Source: Bacteroides graminisolvens DSM 19988 = JCM 15093 | GTDB taxonomy: Bacteria; Bacteroidota; Bacteroidia; Bacteroidales; Bacteroidaceae | Length of the DNA: 64,000 nucleotides | NCBI RefSeq assembly: GCF_000428125.1 | Contig: NZ_ATZI01000004.1 | Span: 62,001 to 126,000, forward strand | Direction: 5' to 3' | Shown here: positions 56,286 through 64,000 of the stretch, in pieces | Numbering within the stretch: position 1 is the stretch's first letter | Layout: every line of letters starts with the position of its first letter | Notes under the pieces: generated by a model | What the model saw: only the letters and a program-made list of their open reading frames with translations | What the model was told of the DNA's origin: nothing | The model's database searches: none | Position numbers and translations under genes: made by a program

Positions 56286-58787
56286 TTAAACCAGGTCAAC
56301 CACCGTAATGCCTGCACCGCCAAACTGCACGTGCTCATCGGCAAAATGTTTCACTCCCGGTACTGTTTGCAAATACTGTCTAATGAGCGAGCGCAAGATA
56401 CCCGTTCCCGTTCCGTGTAAAATACGTACACGATCCATGCCAACCAATATGGCATCGTCAACAAAATACGTCACCGCCTGCAAAGCCTCCTCACCCCTCA
56501 TGCCGCGAACATCAATGTCCTGCTTGAAGTTGAGCTTCTTTTCGTACATGCTGTCGTGCGTCTGCGTACTGACGAATGTACTTTTGGCAATTTCCTGCTT
56601 CTGAGGTTGCGCGTTGGATAGTTCCAGACGATCTGTTTTCACCGTTGTTTTCAAACTACCGAAAGCCACTACCGCATTCTTTCCGTTTACCTCAAGTACC
56701 TCGCCCACGGTAGTTTGCCCTTTCAGCTTTACAAAACTACCAGCTTCAATGACAATTACTTTGGGCTTAACAGGTGTCGCTGCACCCTTATCACCTTGTT
56801 TTTCAGGTTTAGGAGCACTTTTACGATCTTGTTTGCGACGTAACTTCTCCATTTGTCGGGCAATCCGATCCTCCTGATCCTGTGCCGAAAGCTTGTCGAC
56901 CGACTCCTTAAAATCAGCCAACTCCTGCCTTGCCATTCGGGTTTTCTCCTTTTCGGCCTGTGCCTCCTTGATGGTACGTATGGTATTTTCAATCTTTGCG
57001 TTTGACTCCTGCAACAAGCGTTCGGCATCTTCTTTCGCCTTTCTGATAATCTCCTTGCGCGACTTCTGCAACTCCTCCATTTCCTTTTGATAGAGAGCGA
57101 TGGTGTCCTCCATCTGCTTTTCCCGCTGACGAATGTTCTGACGCTTGCTCTCCCAATAGCGCTTGTCGCGCACAATGTCCTGCAAATACTTATCGGCATT
57201 GATGTATTCGCTGCCTACAATATCCGAAGCATCGGCAATTACCTCTTCGGGCAGACCAATTTTACGGGCAATTTCAACGGCAAACGAACTACCCGGGTTG
57301 CCCATTTGAAGCTGAAAGAGCGGCTGCATCAAGTGGCGATCGTATAACATAGCCCCGTTAACCACTCCCTCGTGGTCTTCGGCAAAATGTTTCAAGTTCT
57401 GATAGTGCGTGGTGATGACACCGAAAGTCAGCTTTAAGTTAAATCGTTTCAGTACTGCCTCGGCTATGGCACCGCCAATTTGCGGCTCAGTGCCCCCGCC
57501 GAATTCATCAATCAAGATCAGACTGCGTTCGTTGCAGTTCCTCAACATCATTTTCATGTTGGTAAGGTGAGAAGAATACGTACTGAGATCATCCTCGATG
57601 GACTGCTCATCACCTATGTCAATAAAGATGCTTCCGAATATGCCAGCGTGACTGCGTTCGTGCATCGGCACCAACATGCCGCATTGAAGCATATATTGCA
57701 ACAATCCCACAGTTTTGAGGCACACTGACTTACCGCCCGCATTGGGTCCCGATATAATTAATATCCTTTTTTGTTGCGACAGTTCCATGTCAAGCGGAAC
57801 CACCTTTTTGCCTTGTTTAGCCAGAGATAACTGCAACAGCGGGTGCACCGCCATGGTCCAGTCTATCACCTGCTCATTCTCCAAAGCCGGCTTGATGCCT
57901 TTCGTCTGAATGGCGAAATAACTCTTTGAACGGATAAAATCAATTTCCGCCAGGAACTCGTACGACTGCAAAATATCATCAATAAAAGGTCGCACCGTAC
58001 CCGAGAACTCCATTAAGATACGTATAATTTCCCTTCGCTCTTCCGATTCCAGTTCGCGCACTCGGTTGTTGGCTTCCACCACCTCTGCCGGTTCTATAAA
58101 TACCGTTTTACCGCTGGCCGACTCATCGTGTACAATCCCTTTGATTTTTCTTTTCAGTGCCGGAGCTACAGGGATAACCAATCGTCCGTCACGCATGGTA
58201 GGCATTACATCCTTATCAACATAACCGTCGGTTTGTGCACTACGAAGAATGCTGTTGAGCGAGCGCGAGATGCCACTCATGGTTGAAGCTAGTTCACGCC
58301 TGATGCGTGCCAGATCTGTTGACGCGTTGTCTTTAACCTTACCGTATTTATCGAGAATTCCGTCAATCCGGGTAATTAATTGCGGGAAAACGGCAATATC
58401 ACCGGCCAACTTCCGCAGAGTAGGGTAGGGTGAATCCGATTCCTCTTCCTCCTTTCCGCAAAGGAAGCGCACGATGTTCCGGATGGTTTCCAGCGAACGT
58501 CGTAAATCGAACAGCTCCTGCTCGTCGAGGTACAATCCTTCCACACGCACCCGTTTCAATGAGTGACGCACATCAAAGAAATACTGATCGGGAAAATCGT
58601 CTTCCTCCTGAATGATACGGATAAATTCCGTTAGTTGATTTAGTTTTTCGGTGACCACCTCGTATTGATCGGAAAAAGCCATCTCTGCCACTCGTTCTTC
58701 ACCGAGCGGACTCAGACATTTATCCTTTAGTAACTGCCGGATGTGGTCAAAACCAATTTTTTGCTCAAAATTCTGGGGATATATCAT
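56286..58787 (-). CDS. mutS2: MutS2 (endonuclease/ribosome-collision ATPase)
   Basis: This 833-residue protein has the MutS core without the mismatch-recognition domain. The Walker A loop is GPNAGGKSV (about 345-353) and Walker B is LILIDEFGGGTEP (about 417-429). A long charged coiled coil follows (about 520-640), then a KOW-like segment and a C-terminal Smr nuclease domain (about 755-833) with DIDVRGMRG and LHGTGTGILR. The family is linked to suppression of recombination and to rescue of collided ribosomes. It is the first gene of the operon mutS2-corA-sdaA. Confidence 0.96.
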   Translation of the reverse strand: MIYPQNFEQKIGFDHIRQLLKDKCLSPLGEERVAEMAFSDQYEVVTEKLNQLTEFIRIIQEEDDFPDQYFFDVRHSLKRVRVEGLYLDEQELFDLRRSLETIRNIVRFLCGKEEEESDSPYPTLRKLAGDIAVFPQLITRIDGILDKYGKVKDNASTDLARIRRELASTMSGISRSLNSILRSAQTDGYVDKDVMPTMRDGRLVIPVAPALKRKIKGIVHDESASGKTVFIEPAEVVEANNRVRELESEERREIIRILMEFSGTVRPFIDDILQSYEFLAEIDFIRSKSYFAIQTKGIKPALENEQVIDWTMAVHPLLQLSLAKQGKKVVPLDMELSQQKRILIISGPNAGGKSVCLKTVGLLQYMLQCGMLVPMHERSHAGIFGSIFIDIGDEQSIEDDLSTYSSHLTNMKMMLRNCNERSLILIDEFGGGTEPQIGGAIAEAVLKRFNLKLTFGVITTHYQNLKHFAEDHEGVVNGAMLYDRHLMQPLFQLQMGNPGSSFAVEIARKIGLPEEVIADASDIVGSEYINADKYLQDIVRDKRYWESKRQNIRQREKQMEDTIALYQKEMEELQKSRKEIIRKAKEDAERLLQESNAKIENTIRTIKEAQAEKEKTRMARQELADFKESVDKLSAQDQEDRIARQMEKLRRKQDRKSAPKPEKQGDKGAATPVKPKVIVIEAGSFVKLKGQTTVGEVLEVNGKNAVVAFGSLKTTVKTDRLELSNAQPQKQEIAKSTFVSTQTHDSMYEKKLNFKQDIDVRGMRGEEALQAVTYFVDDAILVGMDRVRILHGTGTGILRSLIRQYLQTVPGVKHFADEHVQFGGAGITVVDLV

Positions 58788-58881
58788 TTTGAATCAATCT
58801 GTTTACTATTTAACTCATTTTCAGCGGATTGTCATGAGTAATCAACGCTAATCCGCCCTTTTTAGTTTGCTTTCTGCACGG

Positions 58882-58889
58882 CAAAAATA
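58882..58889 (-). promoter_or_regulatory. -7 promoter box for the mutS2 operon
   Basis: The minus strand reads TATTTTTG, an exact TAnnTTTG match, 94 bp upstream of the mutS2 ATG. The leader would contain an inverted repeat, GCGGATT (58824-58830) with AATCCGC (58850-58856). The box is back to back with the tRNA promoter. Confidence 0.45.
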
Positions 58890-58919
58890 CGATTTATTAG
58901 TGAAAAATGAAGCAGAAAG

Positions 58920-58950
58920 TTTGCATATTTAAAAATGATTCGTACCTTTG
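58920..58950 (+). promoter_or_regulatory. Promoter of tRNA-Ser
   Basis: TTTG at 58920-58923 and TACCTTTG at 58943-58950 are 19 bp apart, a near-ideal Bacteroidota housekeeping promoter. Transcription would start about 30 nt before the mature tRNA. Confidence 0.7.
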
Positions 58951-58987
58951 CAACGCTTTCAACGGAAAGCACTAATAAAACAGTATT

Positions 58988-59072
58988 GGAGAGGTGGCAG
59001 AGTGGTCGATTGCGGCGGTCTTGAAAACCGTTGAACTGCGAGGTTCCCGGGGTTCGAATCCCTGTCTCTCCG
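58988..59072 (+). tRNA. tRNA-Ser (anticodon UGA)
   Basis: This 85-nt class II tRNA has acceptor GGAGAGG pairing with TCTCTCC (59065-59071, one G-U) and discriminator G at 59072. The anticodon loop CTTGAAA gives anticodon TGA. A long variable arm follows and the T loop is GGTTCGAATCC. CCA is not encoded (CT follows). It has its own promoter upstream and a terminator 37 nt downstream. Its 3' end borders fossil mobile-element sequence. Confidence 0.95.
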
Positions 59073-59108
59073 CTGAAAGGTGAAGCCAAAAGGCGCCACC
59101 AAGGAGCT

Positions 59109-59146
59109 AAACCCTACAAAATCAATGATTTGTAGGGTTTTTCTTT
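59109..59146 (+). terminator. Intrinsic terminator downstream of tRNA-Ser
   Basis: AAACCCTACAAA (59109-59120) pairs perfectly with TTTGTAGGGTTT (59129-59140) around an 8-nt loop, followed by TTCTTTG. It ends the tRNA transcript. Foreign-looking coding sequence starts directly after it. Confidence 0.8.
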
Positions 59147-59147
59147 G

Positions 59148-59562
59148 TTTATCAATGCTCTGGAGCGTATTCCTAAGTTGATTGAACAGTACAAAACCAC
59201 CAACGAAAAAATTGGAAGTAGATATATCCGTTTTGCAACAGGTGGTCAGTAGCACGTGGAAAAAAGAAGATGAACTCAAAGAGCTAAAATCAGAAGTAGC
59301 CGCCTTGGAACGGAAAATTCAGCTCTCATTAACGCCACAAACAGCGGAACAAAAGCCAGACGAAAGCTCTCAAACCAACGAGCCGCCACATTCGATTGCT
59401 TCGGCTACCGCTACCCATACGGCGAATCAAACCAATGCTCAATCGGCTATCTCAGGAGAGAGTGACGGACAAGCCGCCACACACTCCCAAAATCCCAATA
59501 TTTTAGTGGTAACGGTTCCGCCTATTGGAGAACCAAATAATCAAAGAGGGGTAAAGTTGTAA
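59148..59562 (+). pseudogene. Frameshifted 3' remnant of a conjugative-transposon SNF2/N6-DNA-methylase-like gene
   Basis: From 59148 one frame reads FINALERIPKLIEQYKTTNE. After an A6 run at 59206-59211 the reading continues in another frame as KLEVDISVLQQVVSSTWKKE and on to a stop at 59562. Removing one A from the run joins both into one sequence. The pattern (VLQ.VV..TWKKEDELK.LK.E.AALERKIQLSL) is what I remember from the C-termini of very large SNF2/N-6 DNA methylase proteins of Bacteroides conjugative transposons. Only about 135 codons of the 3' end remain, without a start. It lies between the tRNA-Ser terminator and the DUF262 gene. Confidence 0.6.
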
Positions 59563-59567
59563 GATTA

Positions 59568-59606
59568 AAATGTAGGGGGGTAAAGGCATTTCATTCTCCT
59601 ACATTT
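59568..59606. terminator. Inverted repeat between the fossil gene and the DUF262 gene
   Basis: AAATGTAGG (59568-59576) pairs perfectly with CCTACATTT (59598-59606) and the right arm overlaps the DUF262 stop codon. It probably ends the minus-strand ATPase-DUF262 transcript. Confidence 0.5.
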
Positions 59607-61668
59607 AGTGTTTTATGAATTTGTTTATTTCCAAATCATGCCAAAATTTCTCGTAGATATTGATCATTCGAGTCGTAATTGCTCTAAAATAATTTTCAGC
59701 TTTATCATTCAAAATTCTACCATCTATGTTTTGCCAAAATTTCCAGTCATTATTTTCAATAAATGAAATATTACGGTTTGAATTCTCTGTTAATCTTGCC
59801 TTAGGAGAAAGATTATTACTTTCACTCCTGTTTTGTTCTAGAGAAATAGCTCTAAAATTTCCATTTGAATTAACCCAATCTCGAATTACAGGAGCACAAT
59901 ACTTCATATTATAGACCCAACTATTGGGATAGATATGATCCCAATCCCATGGTGCGTTGGTATCTTCAAGCGTTTCCATTTGGTTGTAATCACCAAATTC
60001 AGAATTTATATAATCTCTTTGTGCAAATAAAATAAGTGATTTATTCTCTTTAATCTGACCAATAAATTTCCAGAAATATTCATTTGCCTTTTCAATCTCA
60101 ATAGACTCAGATTTTATTTTGCTATAATACTCTTTGATTTTCATCCCGACTCCCTCTTCCCACAGACCCCAACGATGCTGATGTTTCTCTGTTTCGTGCT
60201 CTAAAAATAGTCTTTCAACAATATCTTGTTCATAGTAATGTCTTATCATATCTGGAGGCAGTAGAAAATGAATTCCATCTTTTCCATTCCACCATAAATA
60301 TTGATTTAATGGCTTCTCCCAAAAAGATATTTCGGTTATTTCCTCCCATAATTTAGGTGTATTCGCAAATGAAAACCACGAAAAGGATAGCAGCTTTGCA
60401 ACTATTTGTAATTGCTCTGATTCACTGATTGTACACCCGTGTTTTTGCAACCAACACAACAAAAACAAAAATAAATCTTGAGACGTTTTGATAAATTGTT
60501 TAATTAGAATAGGAGGAATCTCACCTTTAAATAACGAATTGCCTCTACAGCTAAGTATCGTTATTGCCGTTTTAAATAATGAGTGTATACCGCTATTGTT
60601 GTCTTTACTAATTAATGATTTCAATGTATTTCTAAAATTCTCTTCTTTGATAATTTTTTGAAAATCACGAACATTCATTTTTCGTGGATATTTATACCCA
60701 TTTAATTCAGACCAGACTAGACGAGATGCAAGTGAAATAGTTTGTGTTGGTGCAATAAATCCCATACCAGCATTTTCAACTAAATCTTTTGACTCAGCAA
60801 ACGTTGCTTTGTAAATCGAATATATTAAATCATCTCCCGTAAGAGTTGTTCCAGATGAATTAATTCTTACAAATAAAGTCGGATTTTCATGATCAACCTC
60901 TTCTTGTAATACTGCATCTGCCACAATATCATAATTAACATACTTCGATAAGCCTTTTTTCGTAGCGTGTAATATTTCCTTAATATTCTCTTTATGTTGT
61001 GTATTTAGAATTTCTAAAAACGCTTTTTTATTAGAAAAACCACCAAATTTCGTGCAAAAATAATCAGGTAAATACATATCTATCTTTTCAAGGACTTGAT
61101 ATGTATCTTGTGCATCAATAAAAAATGAGAGCGGCAATGGTAATCTGGAATCATATGGGAAAACTGTAGTATTATTGAAAGAAGTATAACCACAATTTTT
61201 ATTGTCAGGATGTTTTCTGAAAATTTCTAATGCATTCCGTCTGTCGGTAACACTCAATTTTTCCCAATTATTTTTTGCTTTATATCCCCATGGATGAGAG
61301 CGTGTCGTTACCCTAACAGAGTACTTACTTGCATCTGGTTTTTCGTTTGGGTCAATATCAATCCATACAATAGGGAGTTCGCCTTTAATTGACCAGGCTT
61401 TTGTTTCATCGGTATTCGTATATGGATTGAAATGTCCCAGAAAAATGGAAGTAGCTCTTTGTTGTCCATCCATCAAATAAAATGTCTCTCCGGTTTGTTG
61501 CATTAAAAATGAACCTATTGGGTATTCTCTTAATATAGAATCCCACAAATCCTCAACCTGTTGCGATTTCCAAACAAAACCACGTTGAACAGAAGGAAGT
61601 TTGACTTCTGTTGCTTCAGATTTTAATTGCCAATCTGCAATTTCTTTTAATGAAAGTTTTTCATTCAT
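59605..61668 (-). CDS. DUF262 protein with C-terminal HNH (GmrSD-like nuclease)
   Basis: This 687-residue protein has an N-terminal DUF262/ParB-like domain (about 10-300) with the nucleotide-handling motif DGQQR at 67-71 and LPSVQRGFVW near the start. The C-terminal part has an HNH-type site: WDWDHIYPNSW (about 573-583) followed by NGNFRAISLEQNRSES (about 602-617), as in DUF1524/GmrD. The layout matches single-chain GmrSD-type enzymes that cut modified DNA, or related BrxU-like defence nucleases. It is encoded 59 bp after the ATPase gene on the same strand, in AT-rich DNA that contrasts with mutS2. The nuclease role is inferred. Confidence 0.85.
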   Translation of the reverse strand: MNEKLSLKEIADWQLKSEATEVKLPSVQRGFVWKSQQVEDLWDSILREYPIGSFLMQQTGETFYLMDGQQRATSIFLGHFNPYTNTDETKAWSIKGELPIVWIDIDPNEKPDASKYSVRVTTRSHPWGYKAKNNWEKLSVTDRRNALEIFRKHPDNKNCGYTSFNNTTVFPYDSRLPLPLSFFIDAQDTYQVLEKIDMYLPDYFCTKFGGFSNKKAFLEILNTQHKENIKEILHATKKGLSKYVNYDIVADAVLQEEVDHENPTLFVRINSSGTTLTGDDLIYSIYKATFAESKDLVENAGMGFIAPTQTISLASRLVWSELNGYKYPRKMNVRDFQKIIKEENFRNTLKSLISKDNNSGIHSLFKTAITILSCRGNSLFKGEIPPILIKQFIKTSQDLFLFLLCWLQKHGCTISESEQLQIVAKLLSFSWFSFANTPKLWEEITEISFWEKPLNQYLWWNGKDGIHFLLPPDMIRHYYEQDIVERLFLEHETEKHQHRWGLWEEGVGMKIKEYYSKIKSESIEIEKANEYFWKFIGQIKENKSLILFAQRDYINSEFGDYNQMETLEDTNAPWDWDHIYPNSWVYNMKYCAPVIRDWVNSNGNFRAISLEQNRSESNNLSPKARLTENSNRNISFIENNDWKFWQNIDGRILNDKAENYFRAITTRMINIYEKFWHDLEINKFIKH

Positions 61669-61727
61669 CGATTACTAGTTTTACGATGTTGTATAGAATG
61701 TAAGCACCATTTCTTTAAACATTGTGG

Positions 61728-62936
61728 CTATATATTAGGAATAGCACCGAATTTACCAAAACGATATGCTTTTTGCAGAGAGCTAATGCGGTTCAAACCA
61801 TTAAAGTCTGTAAGGGGATAAAGTACAGTTGCACCATCTCTATTTTTCTCCGTAAACCAGATGTTTTCATTACGCAGTAGATCGTCTTGAGCAAGAAGTC
61901 CATCGTAGTGGGTGGTAACTATCAACTGAGCTTTATTTGATTCTCTCAAAAACTTCTCAATGATAAACTCCACCAATTTATGGTGTAGAGACGACTCAAC
62001 TTCATCAACTGTCAGAAGACCATCACGTTTAATCAATTCATTTATATATCCTGCCAGATCTAATGTGCGGAGTGTTCCTTCAGATTCAAATCCGTCTGGA
62101 AACTCATAATACGATACTGCATCATCATCTTGCTGTACCTTATGTTGGAACATTGTGCGAGGCAAAGAATCCACCGAAACATTGTCTTGTGCATAAATAT
62201 CGGAGATGTTGAAATCAGCCTCCTGAAGATATTTCACTATATATTGTTTCTCGTTCTCCTCTTTAAGATTCTCAATACTAACCAATCTTTGGGGTAGGAA
62301 TGATGCCAGTGTTTGCATTCTATCTCCAGAAAAATAACTCAACACATCTTCCAGTTCTGCTATAATCAGATTCACCTGCATATAAGCTGCAAGAGTAGAC
62401 ATATTAGGCAAACACTTTAACGCAATCTCTTCTTTCGCTGCTGACGATAGTTTTATTTTACCTCCGAATTTTATGGTTGAAACTCCATTTTCAAACCATC
62501 TCTCAAATACCGTTGTTGGTTGTTGTGAGGTGTAGTAAACTAAGCTCTCACGGGTAACGTGATTTCTATTTAGCGAGAGTGAATAGGTGTACTTTATAGG
62601 CGTAAGATCCCTCTTGCAAACATAGAATGAGACAGCAATCTCAGAATCTTCGTTCTGACTTGATTGGTCAAGCAAAAAAGGAAGGACACCCGTTGTCTCT
62701 GTTTTACTTTTTGGGGTGTGCAGAATAAAATTCTTCAAGAAGTAACATATCTTCATAACATTACTCTTTCCAGAAGCATTTGCTCCGTAGATAACGGCAA
62801 ATTTGAGCAGACGAACGCCTGGCACTATCTCTACAACGTGATAGGACTCCATCTCCTTACTCTTATCGGCTTCAAAACTGAAAACGGCTTCGTCTCTGAA
62901 CGAAAACAAATTCTTAAACTTTATTTCTGCAATCAT
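61728..62936 (-). CDS. AAA15-family ATPase (RloA/AbiLi-like, ABC/SMC-type)
   Basis: This 402-residue cytoplasmic ATPase starts with the typical IKFKNLFSFRDEAVFSF strand pair. Walker A is GANASGKSN (51-59). Walker B is LLTVDEVESSLH (about 312-323), followed by the H-loop segment LIVTTHYDGLL. The ending FGKFGAIPNI resembles the C-termini of RloA/AbiLi ATPases, which normally precede an rloB/abiLii gene. Here a DUF262-HNH gene stands in that place. A weak -7-like box (AACTTTGC, 62957-62964) may give the pair its own promoter. ATPase fold is certain; a defence role is inferred. Confidence 0.88.
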   Translation of the reverse strand: MIAEIKFKNLFSFRDEAVFSFEADKSKEMESYHVVEIVPGVRLLKFAVIYGANASGKSNVMKICYFLKNFILHTPKSKTETTGVLPFLLDQSSQNEDSEIAVSFYVCKRDLTPIKYTYSLSLNRNHVTRESLVYYTSQQPTTVFERWFENGVSTIKFGGKIKLSSAAKEEIALKCLPNMSTLAAYMQVNLIIAELEDVLSYFSGDRMQTLASFLPQRLVSIENLKEENEKQYIVKYLQEADFNISDIYAQDNVSVDSLPRTMFQHKVQQDDDAVSYYEFPDGFESEGTLRTLDLAGYINELIKRDGLLTVDEVESSLHHKLVEFIIEKFLRESNKAQLIVTTHYDGLLAQDDLLRNENIWFTEKNRDGATVLYPLTDFNGLNRISSLQKAYRFGKFGAIPNI

Positions 62937-63051
62937 ACGGCTATATCTTATTTAGTGCAAAGTTGATAAATAAAACTCATATTTAAATGATTTAGTTTTC
63001 TATATTTACAAATAATATGCAGAAATAATAATCCAAACGATATTTATGGGC

Positions 63052-63083
63052 AAAAAAATAGGCAAAGCGTGATGCCTTGCCTA
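63052..63083 (-). terminator. Intrinsic terminator after a 19-codon ORF
   Basis: On the minus strand TAGGCAA (63083-63077) pairs with TTGCCTA (63065-63059), followed by seven T residues. The left arm starts with the stop codon of the small ORF. It lies 115 bp upstream of the ATPase start codon, so it can act as an attenuator for the ATPase-DUF262 unit. Confidence 0.7.
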
Positions 63084-63140
63084 ATGCTGGAATATAAGGA
63101 GCGGCGCTCTCGTATGATTGAATAAAAGTCCATAGTGCAT
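63081..63140 (-). CDS. 19-residue small ORF, possible leader peptide or microprotein
   Basis: ATG at 63140-63138 opens MHYGLLFNHTRAPLLIFQH and stops at TAG 63083-63081. A clear AGAGG ribosome-binding site lies 8 nt upstream (63152-63148). An exact -7 box is at 63159-63166, and a terminator overlaps the stop. Together these make a complete transcription unit of about 100 nt. It lies between the alkylation-repair gene and the ATPase gene, all on the minus strand. No family is recognised. It could be a leader peptide for attenuation, a small toxin-like peptide or the coding part of a dual-function small RNA. Confidence 0.5.
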   Translation of the reverse strand: MHYGLLFNHTRAPLLIFQH

Positions 63141-63158
63141 TATTTTACCTCTTTCCCG

Positions 63159-63166
63159 CAAAAATA
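63159..63166 (-). promoter_or_regulatory. -7 promoter box of the 19-codon ORF
   Basis: The minus strand reads TATTTTTGC, matching TAnnTTTGC exactly. Transcription would begin about 13 nt before the small ATG. A T-rich segment lies at -33 distance. The remaining gap 63167-63270 is AT-rich with no other gene seen. Confidence 0.55.
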
Positions 63167-63270
63167 AGATCTTTTTCTTTATAAATAAACAAAAAGTGCA
63201 GTTTATTTCACTGTATTTTTTGTGATCAAATTTTGGGAAGTTTAGGTTATCATCAATACTTCTCATGTAT

Positions 63271-63996
63271 CTATTTCTTCATTGCTTCCGCTCTTAGATC
63301 AGCAGGCATTTTTTCAATTGCATAACGAAACGCTGTGCGCGGCATTACCTCTCGCTTTGACATAACGTAGTCGAATACGGCTTGTTGGTGAGCTTCGCTG
63401 GCAGCTTTGAGCATCCATCCGTAGCCTTTCTGTACAAGGTCGTCTGTGTCTAGCAAAAGAATATCTGCTATTTCAAAGATATCTTTTAGGAACATACCTT
63501 TGCGAGCAGGTATAATAAGCGTTACGGCAGCAGCACGTCTAACGAATCGTTTATCAGACTTGGCCCACTTTTTCAGTTCGGCTATATATTCGGGATACAT
63601 CATCACGAAATTACCGATCGTATGATTACAAAGAGTGTCTGTATCGGCCCAGTTATTCAGGTAATTGTGTACCCAACGATCCAAAACCTTAAAATCGGCA
63701 GGTTCGTATTGCTTGTGCAGTGATTCTGCCCAAATACAGGCTACGATAGATTCTTCCAAATATCCGGCTTGCCAAAGTTCTTCGCAAAGTTCAAGTATTT
63801 CTTGTTTAGGCTGGTGCTTTATCTGCTTCAAACCTTCTTTGGCAATTTTGCTCACTTCACCTGTGCGTACGCCGTATACTTTGGGTGCTTCGCCCTCTTT
63901 GTGATAACGGGCAGATGAGGTGAGTACAGCTAAATCGGTGCTATCGATCAAGGCTTGACGAATGTCGGCAATGATTGGATTAGTTATTTCTTTCAT
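63271..63996 (-). CDS. DNA alkylation repair protein (AlkD-like HEAT-repeat glycosylase)
   Basis: This 241-residue protein is built of paired helices (HEAT-like) as in AlkC/AlkD. Typical segments are VYGVRTGEVSKIAKE (about 40-54), LDRWVHNYLNNWADTDTLCNH (about 105-124; the NWADTD acidic segment includes the residue expected to stabilise the flipped base), RFVRRAAAVTLI and VQKGYGWMLKAAS. These enzymes remove 3- and 7-alkylated purines. The ATG at 63996 is four bases from the window edge, so an upstream start cannot be excluded. Confidence 0.9.
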   Translation of the reverse strand: MKEITNPIIADIRQALIDSTDLAVLTSSARYHKEGEAPKVYGVRTGEVSKIAKEGLKQIKHQPKQEILELCEELWQAGYLEESIVACIWAESLHKQYEPADFKVLDRWVHNYLNNWADTDTLCNHTIGNFVMMYPEYIAELKKWAKSDKRFVRRAAAVTLIIPARKGMFLKDIFEIADILLLDTDDLVQKGYGWMLKAASEAHQQAVFDYVMSKREVMPRTAFRYAIEKMPADLRAEAMKK

Positions 63997-64000
63997 TTTG

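Noticed and set aside
59605-63996. Direct repeat of the tRNA-Ser 3' end as the far boundary of an island
   Set aside because: I scanned for GGTTCGAATCC and CTGTCTCTCC up to the window end and saw no second copy. Either the boundary lies outside the window or integration was not of this type.

Overview
The window looks like a chromosome segment of a gut-type Bacteroides or close relative. The evidence is three SusC/SusD outer-membrane pairs, two hybrid two-component systems, an ECF sigma/FecR pair coupled to an STN-type TonB receptor, DUF4890 and DUF4738 proteins, and several promoters with the Bacteroidota -7 box TAnnTTTG. Species cannot be fixed from the sequence alone.

Layout. (1) 1-3551: the end of a probable outer-membrane protein gene, a TrpB2-type tryptophan synthase beta chain (minus) and the K+ channel subunit trkH. 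(2) 3609-17293: a compact beta-glucan utilisation locus in the order HTCS, GH16, SusC, SusD, surface glycan-binding protein, GH3. (3) 17485-18171: trkA, the usual partner of trkH, so the beta-glucan locus sits between the two halves of one potassium uptake system. (4) 18221-36293: ECF sigma, anti-sigma FecR, STN-SusC, SusD, GH31, GH127/146, a second HTCS and GH51. (5) 36294-36731: a repeat-rich, foldable intergenic element. (6) 36732-52742: SusC, SusD, a GH16-GH43 fusion, DUF2264, LacZ-type GH2, a BNR-propeller protein and a GH105-GH2 fusion. (7) 52851-58787: DUF4890 and DUF4738 proteins, then a minus-strand operon mutS2-corA-sdaA. (8) 58988-59562: tRNA-Ser(UGA) followed by a frameshifted fossil of a conjugative-transposon gene. 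(9) 59605-62936: an AT-rich two-gene unit, AAA15-type ATPase plus DUF262/HNH protein, on the minus strand; a 19-codon ORF with its own promoter and terminator lies upstream. (10) 63271-63996: a DNA alkylation repair (AlkD-like) gene.

How it works together. The first locus has the order I remember for the B. ovatus mixed-linkage beta-glucan locus: surface GH16 cuts the chain, SusCD and the binding protein import oligosaccharides, periplasmic GH3 releases glucose, and the HTCS senses the fragments. Blocks 4 and 6 together fit a plant arabinogalactan-protein (type II arabinogalactan) system. GH51 and GH127/146 would remove alpha- and beta-L-arabinofuranose, the GH16-GH43 fusion would attack the beta-1,3-galactan backbone, and GH2 would remove galactose. 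DUF2264, the BNR propeller and GH105-GH2 would deal with rhamnose-capped and unsaturated glucuronic acid ends. Substrates are inferred from families, not shown.

The best candidates for something undescribed are the ATPase/DUF262-HNH pair with its small leader ORF (possible defence module), the GH105-GH2 and GH16-GH43 fusions, and the structured element at 36307-36633.
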